A stretch of 64,000 nucleotides of DNA. Source: Paenarthrobacter nitroguajacolicus (lineage in GTDB: Bacteria > Actinomycetota > Actinomycetes > Actinomycetales > Micrococcaceae). Made by a program: the position numbers and the translations under genes. Within the stretch, counting starts at the first letter, position 1. Every line of letters begins with the position of its first letter. The stretch covers positions 124,001 through 188,000 of the forward strand of contig NZ_VNFK01000005.1 of assembly GCF_007786235.1 (NCBI RefSeq), given 5' to 3'. The notes under the pieces were generated by a model, which was given only the letters and a program-made list of their open reading frames with translations, was not told the origin of the DNA and did no database searches. Positions 24,322 through 31,954 of this stretch are shown here, piece after piece.

Positions 24322-24434
24322 ATTCATCCGGCGCAGCGCAACTGCTGCTGGTCATCGGACTGGAAATCACGACGGCGTTCCTCGCCGCCACGCTGGTGGC
24401 GCGCCTGAGGCGTCGAGCGGCTGTAGCGTCCTGA
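24316..24434 (+). pseudogene. frame-shifted fourth membrane helix of the preceding gene
   Basis: In a different frame from 23998-24321, the codons for SSGAAQLLLVIGLEITTAFLAATLVARLRRRAAVAS encode a clear membrane helix with a positive-inside flank but have no start codon or ribosome site of their own. It is best read as the displaced C-terminus of the upstream small membrane protein. Confidence 0.4.
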
Positions 24435-24664
24435 CCCTCTTTGCCGCCAGAAGCACGGAACCCCAACCCTAAAAGGCTGATTTTCCGCCGCTCTGGGGCA
24501 AAAGGAGGTCAGGAAGCAACAGGCTCACGAAAATTCGGCAGCAGCATTGAGTTCCAGATCGGAGCAGCATCCGCGTGCTTCACCGCTGTCACCGCGTTCG
24601 GGCTGGCGGCTGGCGTTCGGCTGTTGCCGCGACGGACCGCAGCATGGTGAAATCGTGAGCCGGG

Positions 24665-25573
24665 CTACGTAAGCTGCGAAAGCCGCGTCAGCTTGTCCGG
24701 ATTGGACAGTTGCCGGAGCCCGCGGATGCTCCCGTCGGGACCCGCATCCACTTCGAGAACGTCGGAACGGCCGTGGTGCCTGAGCACCAAAGCCGCTCCG
24801 CCGTTGATCCCAATGACCCATGCCCGGACAGGCTCCACGGGATCGAAAACAACCGCTTTGCCCAGGATGCCCGCAAAAAAGCGTGCGATCCTCGCCGACC
24901 CGAACAAGGGGTTCATGGCGCTCTTGACCTTGCCGCCGCCGTCGGCCCACAGCACCGCGTCCCGGTGGAGCATCGCCACAACCGTGCCGATCTCGCCCTG
25001 TTCGATGGCTTGCACGAGCTTCTCCAGGACGGCACGGTCCTTGGCCCGGGGTGCGGGCGCATTGGGGTCGATGTCCAGGCGGCGTTCGGCACGCGAAATC
25101 ATCTGGCGCACGGCAGCGGGTGTCTTGTCCAGGATGGCCGCGATTTCCGGAGCGGGCATCCCGAAGGCGCGGTGCAGCACCAACGCTGCCCGGGCCTCCG
25201 GTGCCAACTGCTCCGCCAGGTGCAACAGGGTCAAGGACAATAATTCCCGGTTGGCCACGGTCTCCTCGGGCAATTGAGCGTTGTCCACAGGCTCGGGCAA
25301 CCACGGCCCTGTGTAGTCCTCCCGCACCGCAGCGAGCTGGCGCACCCGGTCGATGGAGCGGCGCACGCACACCGTCGTCAGCCACGCCGGCCACGAGTCC
25401 ACGTGGCCCGAGGCGGTGTTCCGTTCCTGGCGCACCGCCTCGATCGCCACCTCGGAGACCACGTCTTCGGCGTGGCCGAAGTCGCCCAGCATCCGGTACG
25501 CAATCCCCAACAGGCGGTTCCGTTCGCTTTGCCACGCCGTAGTGGCGGAGACTGCAAGGGTCATGCTGCCCAC
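24665..25573 (-). CDS. ECF41-type (SigJ-like) sigma factor with C-terminal SnoaL-like domain
   Basis: A 302-residue sigma factor. Sigma2 (LLGIAYRMLGDFGHAEDVVSEV...WLTTVCVRRSIDRVR) and sigma4 (MPAPEIAAILDKTPAAVRQMISRAERRL) are followed by an NTF2/SnoaL-like domain of about 110 residues. The three ECF41 hallmarks are visible: WLPEP in the linker, DGGGKV near 215 and NPDKL near the end. In this group the C-terminal domain acts as a built-in regulator in place of an anti-sigma factor. GTG 25573 has AAAGG just upstream; ATG 25564 is an alternative. It follows its CMD partner gene by 8 bp, in one operon. Confidence 0.92.
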   Translation of the reverse strand: MGSMTLAVSATTAWQSERNRLLGIAYRMLGDFGHAEDVVSEVAIEAVRQERNTASGHVDSWPAWLTTVCVRRSIDRVRQLAAVREDYTGPWLPEPVDNAQLPEETVANRELLSLTLLHLAEQLAPEARAALVLHRAFGMPAPEIAAILDKTPAAVRQMISRAERRLDIDPNAPAPRAKDRAVLEKLVQAIEQGEIGTVVAMLHRDAVLWADGGGKVKSAMNPLFGSARIARFFAGILGKAVVFDPVEPVRAWVIGINGGAALVLRHHGRSDVLEVDAGPDGSIRGLRQLSNPDKLTRLSQLT

Positions 25574-25581
25574 GTTACCTT

Positions 25582-26040
25582 TCAGACCAGCGGATTCTTC
25601 TCATCCACCGGCGGCTCCATCTGTGTGCTGATGGCAATCCGATTCCACACGTTGATGGTGGAGATCGCCAGGATCAGGCCACCCATCTGGCTGTCGTCGA
25701 AATGGGTGGCGGCCGCGTTCCAGATCTCGTCCGTCACCGTTTCCGGCCCAAGTTGAGTCAAGGCGTCGGTCAGGGCGAGCACAGCCTGCTCACGGGCATC
25801 GAAGAACACCTTGGAGTGCTGCCAGGCTGCCACCGCGTGCAGTTTCCGGTCCGGGATACCGCGCTTCCTGCCGTCCGTTGCGTGCATGTCCACGCAGAAT
25901 CCGCAGCCGTTGAGGATGGAGGCGCGGAGCTTGATCAGCTCGTACAGATCGGGATCGACCGAGGTGCGGGCGTAACCTTCCAGGCCAATGACGGCAGCGT
26001 AGCCGAGTTTGTTGCTGCGGCCGATGTTGATGCGGGTCAT
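25582..26040 (-). CDS. carboxymuconolactone-decarboxylase/AhpD-like protein, ECF41 partner
   Basis: A 152-residue protein of the CMD/AhpD alkylhydroperoxidase-like fold. The redox motif C46-X-X-C49 with H53 (NGCGFCVDMH) is intact, and the KLRASILNGC and HSKVFFDAREQAVLALTDALT segments are typical. Such proteins act as small thiol peroxidases or reductases, and CMD genes are among the usual partners and targets of ECF41 sigma factors. It leads the operon with the sigma gene and has an ECF41-type promoter just upstream, so it is almost certainly in the sigma factor's regulon. The exact substrate is unknown. Confidence 0.9.
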   Translation of the reverse strand: MTRINIGRSNKLGYAAVIGLEGYARTSVDPDLYELIKLRASILNGCGFCVDMHATDGRKRGIPDRKLHAVAAWQHSKVFFDAREQAVLALTDALTQLGPETVTDEIWNAAATHFDDSQMGGLILAISTINVWNRIAISTQMEPPVDEKNPLV

Positions 26041-26078
26041 GCTGACTTCCCTTCAGAGTTGGTGCTTACATGAGGAAT

Positions 26079-26105
26079 GTCGGAAGGGGCGCCGGAAGTG
26101 TGACA
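26079..26105 (-). promoter_or_regulatory. ECF41-dependent promoter of the CMD-sigma operon
   Basis: On the minus strand, TGTCACA (26105-26099) is followed after exactly 16 bp by CGAC (26082-26079), 38 bp before the CMD start. The published ECF41 motif, as I remember it, is TGTCACA with a CGTC -10 at this spacing, so only one base differs. This supports direct autoregulation. Confidence 0.65.
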
Positions 26106-26122
26106 GTTGTTAGAGTCAATCC

Positions 26123-27160
26123 GTGCGCGCAGTAGTTTTCGACGAAGTCCGGACCCAGCCCGATGTCAGGGAGGTCGCCAAGCCGGTAGCCCCCGTCGGT
26201 GGTGTGGTGGTGAAAGTCCTGGCCACAGGCATGTGCCGCAGCGACTGGCACGCCTGGGCCGGCCACGATGACATTGAGATGCCCCACGTTCCGGGCCACG
26301 AGCTCGCCGGCGTGATCGACTCTGTCGGGGAAGGCGTCCAGCGCTGGAAGGTCGGCGATCGCGTCACCGTCCCCTTCGTTTGCGGTTGCGGCGCCTGTGA
26401 ATGGTGCCTGGCCGGCGACGCGCAGGTCTGCCCCGAGCAGCAGCAGCCCGGGTTCACCCACTGGGGATCATTCGCCGAATACGTCGCCTTGCACGCCGCC
26501 GACAGCAACCTGGTTGCCATCCCGGAGAGCATCGAATTTACGACGGCGGCAAGCCTCGGCTGCCGCTTCGCCACGGCATACCGTGCCTTGGCAGCCCGTG
26601 CCGAGGTGAAAGCCGGCGAATGGGTGACCGTGGTGGGCGCGGGCGGTGTTGGGCTGAGTGCTGTGATGATCGCCAAAGCCATGGGAGCCAAGGTCATTGC
26701 CGTGGATCGGAACCCGGACGCCCTGGCCGTGGCCGCACGCTTGGGCGCCGACCACACCGTCCTTGCCGACGGCTCGGACATCCCCGCCGCGGTCAACGTC
26801 CTCTCCGGCGGAGGCAGCCACGTGGCGGTTGACGCCGTCGGAAGTGAACAAACCTGTGCCGACGCAATCCTCAGCCTTCGCAGGCGGGGACGGCACGTCC
26901 AGATCGGCCTGTTGCCCTCCATCGACGGCAACCCGCAGGTGCCCATGGCCCGCGTGATCGGCTGGGAGCTGGATTTGCTGGGCAGCCATGGCATGGCCGC
27001 GGTGGACTACCCGGGAATGATGGCGCTCATTGAACAGGGTGCGCTTCAGCCGCAGCTGCTGATCGAACGCACTATCGGGCTGGGAGACGCTGCTGCACTG
27101 TTGCCCGGCTTCGACAAATCCAACCCGGCAGGCATGACCATGGTGGACCCGGCGCTGTAA
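26123..27160 (+). CDS. zinc-dependent alcohol dehydrogenase
   Basis: A 345-residue medium-chain dehydrogenase. Catalytic zinc ligands are C38 (GMCRSDWHAW) and H59 with E60 (PGHELAG); the structural zinc site is C89, C92, C95 and C103 (CGCGACEWCLAGDAQVC). The Rossmann motif VVGAGGVGLSAV is near 172 and VAVDAVGSEQTC near 235. Alcohol/aldehyde specificity cannot be read. The GTG start lies 6 nt after TAGAGT (26111-26116), a -10-like box, with no ribosome site, so a leaderless mRNA is probable. It is divergent from the ECF41 operon and its promoter region overlaps that operon's -35. Confidence 0.9.
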   Translation: MRAVVFDEVRTQPDVREVAKPVAPVGGVVVKVLATGMCRSDWHAWAGHDDIEMPHVPGHELAGVIDSVGEGVQRWKVGDRVTVPFVCGCGACEWCLAGDAQVCPEQQQPGFTHWGSFAEYVALHAADSNLVAIPESIEFTTAASLGCRFATAYRALAARAEVKAGEWVTVVGAGGVGLSAVMIAKAMGAKVIAVDRNPDALAVAARLGADHTVLADGSDIPAAVNVLSGGGSHVAVDAVGSEQTCADAILSLRRRGRHVQIGLLPSIDGNPQVPMARVIGWELDLLGSHGMAAVDYPGMMALIEQGALQPQLLIERTIGLGDAAALLPGFDKSNPAGMTMVDPAL

Positions 27161-27166
27161 GTACCC

Positions 27167-28402
27167 CTAGTTGGGGGCATCAGTGGGGCGGTTCCGGTAC
27201 GCGGCCAGGAAATGGTCGATCCGGCGGACGGCTTCCTCGATGTCCTCCACCGCCGGCAGGATCACGAACCGGAAGTGGTCCGGGGTGGGCCAGTTGAAGG
27301 CGGTGCCGTGCGAGACCAGGATCTTCTGTTCCTGGAGGAGTTGAAGGACGAACTTCTCGTCGCTCTCAATGGGATAGATCTCGGGATCCAGCCGCGGGAA
27401 CAGGTACATCGCACCGGCTGCGGGGACACAGGAAACACCGGGGATGGCCGTCAACAGCTTCCACGCCAGATCCCGTTGCTCCCGGAGGCGGCCGCCGGGG
27501 CGGATCAGTGCCTCGATGCTCTGGTAACCGCCAAGGCAGGTTTGAATGGCGTGCTGCGCAGGAACATTGGCGCACAGGCGGAGCGAGGCCAGCAGTTCCA
27601 ATGACTCCCGGTAGGCTGCCGTCGCCGCCAAGGGCCCGGTCACAGCCACCCATCCCGCCCTGTACCCGGGCATCCGGTAAGCCTTGGACAACCCGCTGAA
27701 GGTCAAGACGCAGACGTCGTCGGCCACGCCGGCAGTGTGGATGTGCGGGGCATCGACGTAGCGGATTTTCTCGTAGATCTCATCCGAGAACAGGACGAGG
27801 TCATGCTTCCTGGCCAACGCCGCGAACTGCTCCAGGATGTGCCGGGGGTAAACGGCGCCTGTGGGGTTGTTCGGGTTGATGATCACGATGCCCTTGGTGC
27901 GCGGGGTGATCTTGGCTTCGACATCCGACATGTCCGGCCACCAGTTCTCTTCCTCGTTGCACAGATAGTGCACCGGGTTGCCGCCGGTGAGCGTCACGGC
28001 AGCTGTCCACAAGGGGTAGTCGGGTGCGGGGATGAGGATCTCGTCGCCGTTCTCCATGAACGCTTGCAGGGTCATGGAGATGAGTTCGCTGACGCCGTTG
28101 CCAATGAAGACATCTTCGACGCCGATGTTCATCAGTCCGCGGGTCTGGTAGTACTGCGAGATGGCGGTCCGGGCGGAAAAGATGCCCTTGGAATCGCTGT
28201 AGCCCTGCGCGCCACGAAGATGATGGATCATATCCACCACCACGGACTCCGGCGCCTCCAACCCGAACGGCGCTGTATCGCCGAGGTTCATCTTGAGGAT
28301 GCGGTGCCCCTCGGCTTCCATGGCCTTGGCGGCTTGGAGGATGGGCCCACGGAGTTCGTAGCGGACGTTCTGGAGTTTGCTGGAGTGCTGCATCGGACGC
28401 AT
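27167..28402 (-). CDS. PLP-dependent aminotransferase, AlaA/AlaT type
   Basis: A 411-residue fold-type I aminotransferase. The Schiff-base lysine is in SGLSKAYRMPGYRAGW near residue 250, the NPNNPTG motif near 185 and DEIYEKI near 213 are standard, and the N-terminus QNVRYELRGPILQAAKAMEAEGHRILKMNLGD matches the alanine (glutamate-pyruvate) aminotransferase AlaA/AlaT group. It probably interconverts alanine and pyruvate with glutamate as donor. ATG 28402 is chosen (AAAAG upstream); ATG 28417 is an alternative. It converges on the alcohol dehydrogenase gene with only 6 bp between stops. Confidence 0.88.
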   Translation of the reverse strand: MRPMQHSSKLQNVRYELRGPILQAAKAMEAEGHRILKMNLGDTAPFGLEAPESVVVDMIHHLRGAQGYSDSKGIFSARTAISQYYQTRGLMNIGVEDVFIGNGVSELISMTLQAFMENGDEILIPAPDYPLWTAAVTLTGGNPVHYLCNEEENWWPDMSDVEAKITPRTKGIVIINPNNPTGAVYPRHILEQFAALARKHDLVLFSDEIYEKIRYVDAPHIHTAGVADDVCVLTFSGLSKAYRMPGYRAGWVAVTGPLAATAAYRESLELLASLRLCANVPAQHAIQTCLGGYQSIEALIRPGGRLREQRDLAWKLLTAIPGVSCVPAAGAMYLFPRLDPEIYPIESDEKFVLQLLQEQKILVSHGTAFNWPTPDHFRFVILPAVEDIEEAVRRIDHFLAAYRNRPTDAPN

Positions 28403-28450
28403 GGTTGATCTTTTCATGGCACTGGCCCGGGCAGGCAACCGGTCCAGATA

Positions 28451-29134
28451 TCAGACCCAGCGAATGATGACTGGAAGGCTGCTGGTCCGCGTCGACATTT
28501 CCCGTTCGGTACCGTCCACCGCAACCGCGAAGTGCTGGAGGTCATCAGGGGAGGCCAGGACCTCGAAGTGCCCGGTGGCATCGCTGACCACGGCCGTGGC
28601 TGATGAATGGGCGTGGATGTAGGCATCGGGGATGCCCTTGTTGTGGGCGTCCACCAGCCGCCCACGGATTCGCCGGCCCGCTCCGGCCTTGCCGATCACG
28701 GGCTCCCGGGCGCGGGGTTCACTGGGTTCTTCGAACGGGAGCGCCACCGGAATGCGGACCAGGAATCCGAGCCCTTGCCGGATGGCGCCGGAGTACTCCT
28801 CGGGCCGGAACTCGCCGTTGGATACCACTGAATACTGACTGTGGATTTCAACGGCCAGCAGCAACTGCTCCATGTTGTCCAGTTGTTCCGGGCCGTGGCA
28901 CTCCACAGCCACCCTCAGCTCGAGATCAAGGACAGGACCCTCCCGCCGCGACCTACCCACGCGATTGAGCGTGACTGCGCGGACGGTGACCGGAGCGTCC
29001 GGTGGGGGAACGCCGGCAGTGGGGGACCCGTCGTCGAACCTGACATGCTGGGGAGCGACGGCGTTGGAAAGTACCCCCAGAAGGTCGGACAGCGACGAAT
29101 GCACATGGCCCACGGCAGAACCCCAGCCGGACAA
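28451..29134 (-). CDS. protein with C-terminal carboxypeptidase-regulatory-like domain, function unknown
   Basis: A 227-residue soluble protein. The N-terminal 125 residues (SSLSDLLGVLSNAVAP..., VLDLELRVAVECHGPEQLDNMEQLLLAVEIHSQYSVV) have a weak resemblance to Pvc16/DUF4255 proteins of contractile injection systems, but no other such gene is nearby. The last 75 residues (IRGRLVDAHNKGIPDAYIHAHSSATAVVSDATGHFEVLA) form a carboxypeptidase-regulatory-like beta-sandwich. The start is uncertain: TTG 29134 or one of two GTG codons 8-11 residues downstream. It may be cotranscribed with the downstream aminotransferase gene (about 50 bp apart). Confidence 0.7.
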   Translation of the reverse strand: MSGWGSAVGHVHSSLSDLLGVLSNAVAPQHVRFDDGSPTAGVPPPDAPVTVRAVTLNRVGRSRREGPVLDLELRVAVECHGPEQLDNMEQLLLAVEIHSQYSVVSNGEFRPEEYSGAIRQGLGFLVRIPVALPFEEPSEPRAREPVIGKAGAGRRIRGRLVDAHNKGIPDAYIHAHSSATAVVSDATGHFEVLASPDDLQHFAVAVDGTEREMSTRTSSLPVIIRWV

Positions 29135-29224
29135 AGATCCACAACTTCAACTGGAACTAGGCTACTCCCGCAAATCCCCGTAGTCACTGGGATGAGGGGG
29201 TAACTCCAATCGATCGGGCACCCT

Positions 29225-30202
29225 TCACGCCGGCCGGTAGGAGTATCGGTACTCCGACGGTGAGTAGCCGAAGGCACTCTTGAAGGCACGGGAGAAGCTG
29301 GAGGCGTCGGTGAAGCCCCAATGCATTCCGACGGCGGACACCGGCCGCATCTGCAGGCGGGGGTCCACGAGGTCGGTCCGGCACTTCTCCAACCGCTGCC
29401 GGCGCAGCCAGGCGCTCACGGTGTCGTTGCGCTCTTCGAACAGCTTCTGGAGGTATCGGACGGAGACGTTGTGGGCGGCGGCGATGTCACTGACGGTCAG
29501 TTCCGGGTCGCCCAGGCGCGCCACGACGAACGCTTCGATCCGTTCCATGAGCGCGAGTCGCTCCTGGGATAACGGCGACGACGGCGGCACCCGCTCGGCG
29601 AAGACAGCGGAGACCAGGTTCATCAAGGCATCCGAAACGGTAGCGGCCTCGGCAACGGACCCTTCGTGCAACTGCTTGGCCACTGCGCCGAGCAGCGCCG
29701 ATGTCAGCGAGCCCAGTCCTTGGCGTCCGGACACCCTCGACGCCGTGAGCGTGGCGATGCTTTTGCGGTTCAGGTGGAGGGCTTCCGGTGGGAACATGAC
29801 CACCATCATCCGGAAGGCGTCGTCGAAATAGAGATCGTAGGGGCGTGTGGTGTCGTAGATGGCGAAGTCCCCGGGGGTGAGCGCGGCTTCGCGTCCGTCC
29901 TGGGCCACCACCGAGTAACCCCGCAACTGTAGGCCAAGTTTGACCAGTCCGGGATCGTTGGCCTGAATCTCCTTCTGGCCCCGGCTGACATGGCTCGCCG
30001 TCCCCGAGACCGCGCTGAGGAACACCGGGCCGACTGTCTGGTTGATGAGTCCGCCGTCGAACTGTTCCGGCTCACGGGCCGCCACGGAGAGCGGCACGAA
30101 CGCGCTGTTGACCGCTTGGTTCCAGGCATCAAAGCGATCGGTCCTGGCGAGGGCCGTGGTGCTGAATTCTTCTCGTGGTTGCTTGGCGATGGCACCGGTC
30201 AC
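29225..30202 (-). CDS. AraC-family transcriptional regulator
   Basis: A 325-residue regulator with an N-terminal AraC-binding-like cupin domain (residues about 20-190: RGYSVVAQDGREAALTPGDFAIYDTTRPYDLYF) and a C-terminal double helix-turn-helix (DPELTVSDIAAAHNVSVRYLQKLFEERNDTVSAWLRRQRLEKCRTDL, then VSAVGMHWGFTDASSFSRAFKSAFGYSPSEYR). This layout is that of the FeaR/NphR type, which activate amine, nitrile or phenol catabolism. It is divergent from the GMC oxidoreductase and is its most likely activator. Confidence 0.9.
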   Translation of the reverse strand: MTGAIAKQPREEFSTTALARTDRFDAWNQAVNSAFVPLSVAAREPEQFDGGLINQTVGPVFLSAVSGTASHVSRGQKEIQANDPGLVKLGLQLRGYSVVAQDGREAALTPGDFAIYDTTRPYDLYFDDAFRMMVVMFPPEALHLNRKSIATLTASRVSGRQGLGSLTSALLGAVAKQLHEGSVAEAATVSDALMNLVSAVFAERVPPSSPLSQERLALMERIEAFVVARLGDPELTVSDIAAAHNVSVRYLQKLFEERNDTVSAWLRRQRLEKCRTDLVDPRLQMRPVSAVGMHWGFTDASSFSRAFKSAFGYSPSEYRYSYRPA

Positions 30203-30276
30203 GTCGGCTCTCCTTTGAAATGACGCTGCGGAACTTGGTGGCGGCCTCCTTAGTGTCCCACGATTGCGGGCTGCGC

Positions 30277-30292
30277 CGTGATCCGGATCACA
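30277..30292. promoter_or_regulatory. Crp/Fnr-type palindrome in the araC-GMC intergenic region
   Basis: CGTGATCCGGATCACA contains a perfect 14-bp palindrome (GTGATCCGGATCAC, 30278-30291) and matches the Crp consensus TGTGA-N6-TCACA at nine of ten positions. It lies about 110 bp before the GMC gene and could place it under carbon-source control. Confidence 0.5.
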
Positions 30293-30402
30293 AGCGTGCG
30301 GATGGTGCGCAGTGCTGTGCGCGCCGGGTCAAGATTCCCGACGGCGGACCGCGGCAGACTGCTGGAGAAGCTCACTTTCATGCCCGTTCAAGGAGGAACC
30401 CC

Positions 30403-31929
30403 ATGGCTGGAAACCCAACCCACAGCGCTGACTATGTAGTAGTAGGTGCAGGCTCGGCAGGCAGCGTTGTTGTGCGGCGCTTGCTCGACGCCGGACACAC
30501 GGTCCACGTTGTCGAGGCCGGATCCGTGGACACCGATCCCAACATCCACAGCCCGCAAGGGTGGCCGCTGCTGCTGACCGGAGCCAACGACTGGGCAGTG
30601 ATGACTACGCCGCAGAAGCACGCCCATAACCGCAGCCTCTACTGGCCACGCGGCAGGGTCCTCGGCGGCAGCAGCTCCCTCAACGGCATGATCTACATCC
30701 GCGGCCACAAGAATGACTACGACTCTTGGGCAGCCAACGGGGCGGAGGGTTGGTCCTGGGACGAGGTCCTGCCCTTGTTCAAGAAGTCCGAAGACCACCA
30801 GGACGGCGCCAGTGAATTCCACGGCAAGGGCGGGCCGCTCCACGTTGAACGGATCGCCGAGCGGCACCCGGTTGCCCAAGCTTTCGTAGACGCTGCCAAG
30901 GCGCTGGGCCACACGGAAACGGAAGACTTCAACGGCATCCAGATGACCGGCGTCGGGTTCAACCACACCACCACCAAGGACGGCAAGCGTGCCAGCGCGT
31001 GGCAGAGCTTTGTGGCTCCTGTGCTGGAAGACCCCGGCCTCAAGGTCACCACTGACGCGTTGGTGACGCGGATAGTCGTCGACGGCGGACGGGCCACCGG
31101 CGTCGAATATCAACTCGACGGTGAGGTGCTTCGTGCCGAAGCGGGCGCTGAGGTGATCATCAGCGCAGGCGCCATTGGCTCCCCGAAGATCCTGCTGCTC
31201 TCCGGCATCGGTCCGTCAGTGCAGCTACGGGCGCTGGGGATTGATTCGGTGGTGGACCTGGCCGGGGTGGGCGAGAACCTCCACGACCACCTGCTGGCGG
31301 GCAACATCTACGAGGCAAAGCAACCGTTGGTGGCCGGCCGGCACAACCTGTTGGAAAGCCAGCTCTACGCCCACAGCAACCAGACGGACGAAGAAGCGCC
31401 GGACCTGCAGCCGCTGTTCCTTCACCTTCCCTACCCCACCGACGGCGGCGCTGCGCCCGAACAGGGCTACACCATCGCCCCCGGGATTGTTCGACCCCGC
31501 TCACGAGGCACACTGCGGTTGGCCTCGGCGGACCCGGCTGCGGCGCCGTTGGTGGATCCGAACATCCTGGCCGACGAGTACGACGTTGAGGCCTTGGTGG
31601 ACGCGATCATCCTGTGCCGTGAAATCGGCCGGCAGGAGGCCTTTGCACCCTTTCGAAAGGACGAGTTCACGCCTGGTCCGGGCGTTCAGACCCGCGACCA
31701 GGTGCGCGAGTTCGCCCGTCAAGTGGCCGGGACCTATCACCACCAGGTTGGCACCTGCAAAATGGGCGTGGACGATCTCTCGGTGGTGGATCCGCAGCTC
31801 CGCGTCCGGGGAATCGAGGGGCTCCGTGTGGCGGACGCGTCCATTATTCCGTTCGTGCCGAGCGGCAACACCAATGCCCCGTCCATCATGATCGGCGAGA
31901 AGGCTGCTGAACTGATTCTCGGCGGCTAG
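30403..31929 (+). CDS. GMC-family FAD oxidoreductase (choline-dehydrogenase-like)
   Basis: A 508-residue flavoprotein of the glucose-methanol-choline family that oxidises alcohols. The FAD motif GAGSAG is at residues 15-20, the family signature WPRGRVLGGSSSLNGMIYIRG near 87-107, and the active-site residues lie in TYHHQVGTCKMG (His) near 447 and SGNTNAPSIMIGEKAA (Asn) near 486. AGGAGG precedes the ATG. The alcohol substrate is not known; BetA-like enzymes use choline, but no betaine genes are nearby. It is divergent from an AraC regulator. Confidence 0.9.
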   Translation: MAGNPTHSADYVVVGAGSAGSVVVRRLLDAGHTVHVVEAGSVDTDPNIHSPQGWPLLLTGANDWAVMTTPQKHAHNRSLYWPRGRVLGGSSSLNGMIYIRGHKNDYDSWAANGAEGWSWDEVLPLFKKSEDHQDGASEFHGKGGPLHVERIAERHPVAQAFVDAAKALGHTETEDFNGIQMTGVGFNHTTTKDGKRASAWQSFVAPVLEDPGLKVTTDALVTRIVVDGGRATGVEYQLDGEVLRAEAGAEVIISAGAIGSPKILLLSGIGPSVQLRALGIDSVVDLAGVGENLHDHLLAGNIYEAKQPLVAGRHNLLESQLYAHSNQTDEEAPDLQPLFLHLPYPTDGGAAPEQGYTIAPGIVRPRSRGTLRLASADPAAAPLVDPNILADEYDVEALVDAIILCREIGRQEAFAPFRKDEFTPGPGVQTRDQVREFARQVAGTYHHQVGTCKMGVDDLSVVDPQLRVRGIEGLRVADASIIPFVPSGNTNAPSIMIGEKAAELILGG

Positions 31930-31954
31930 GCCAAACAGGGGACGGCACGGGGAT

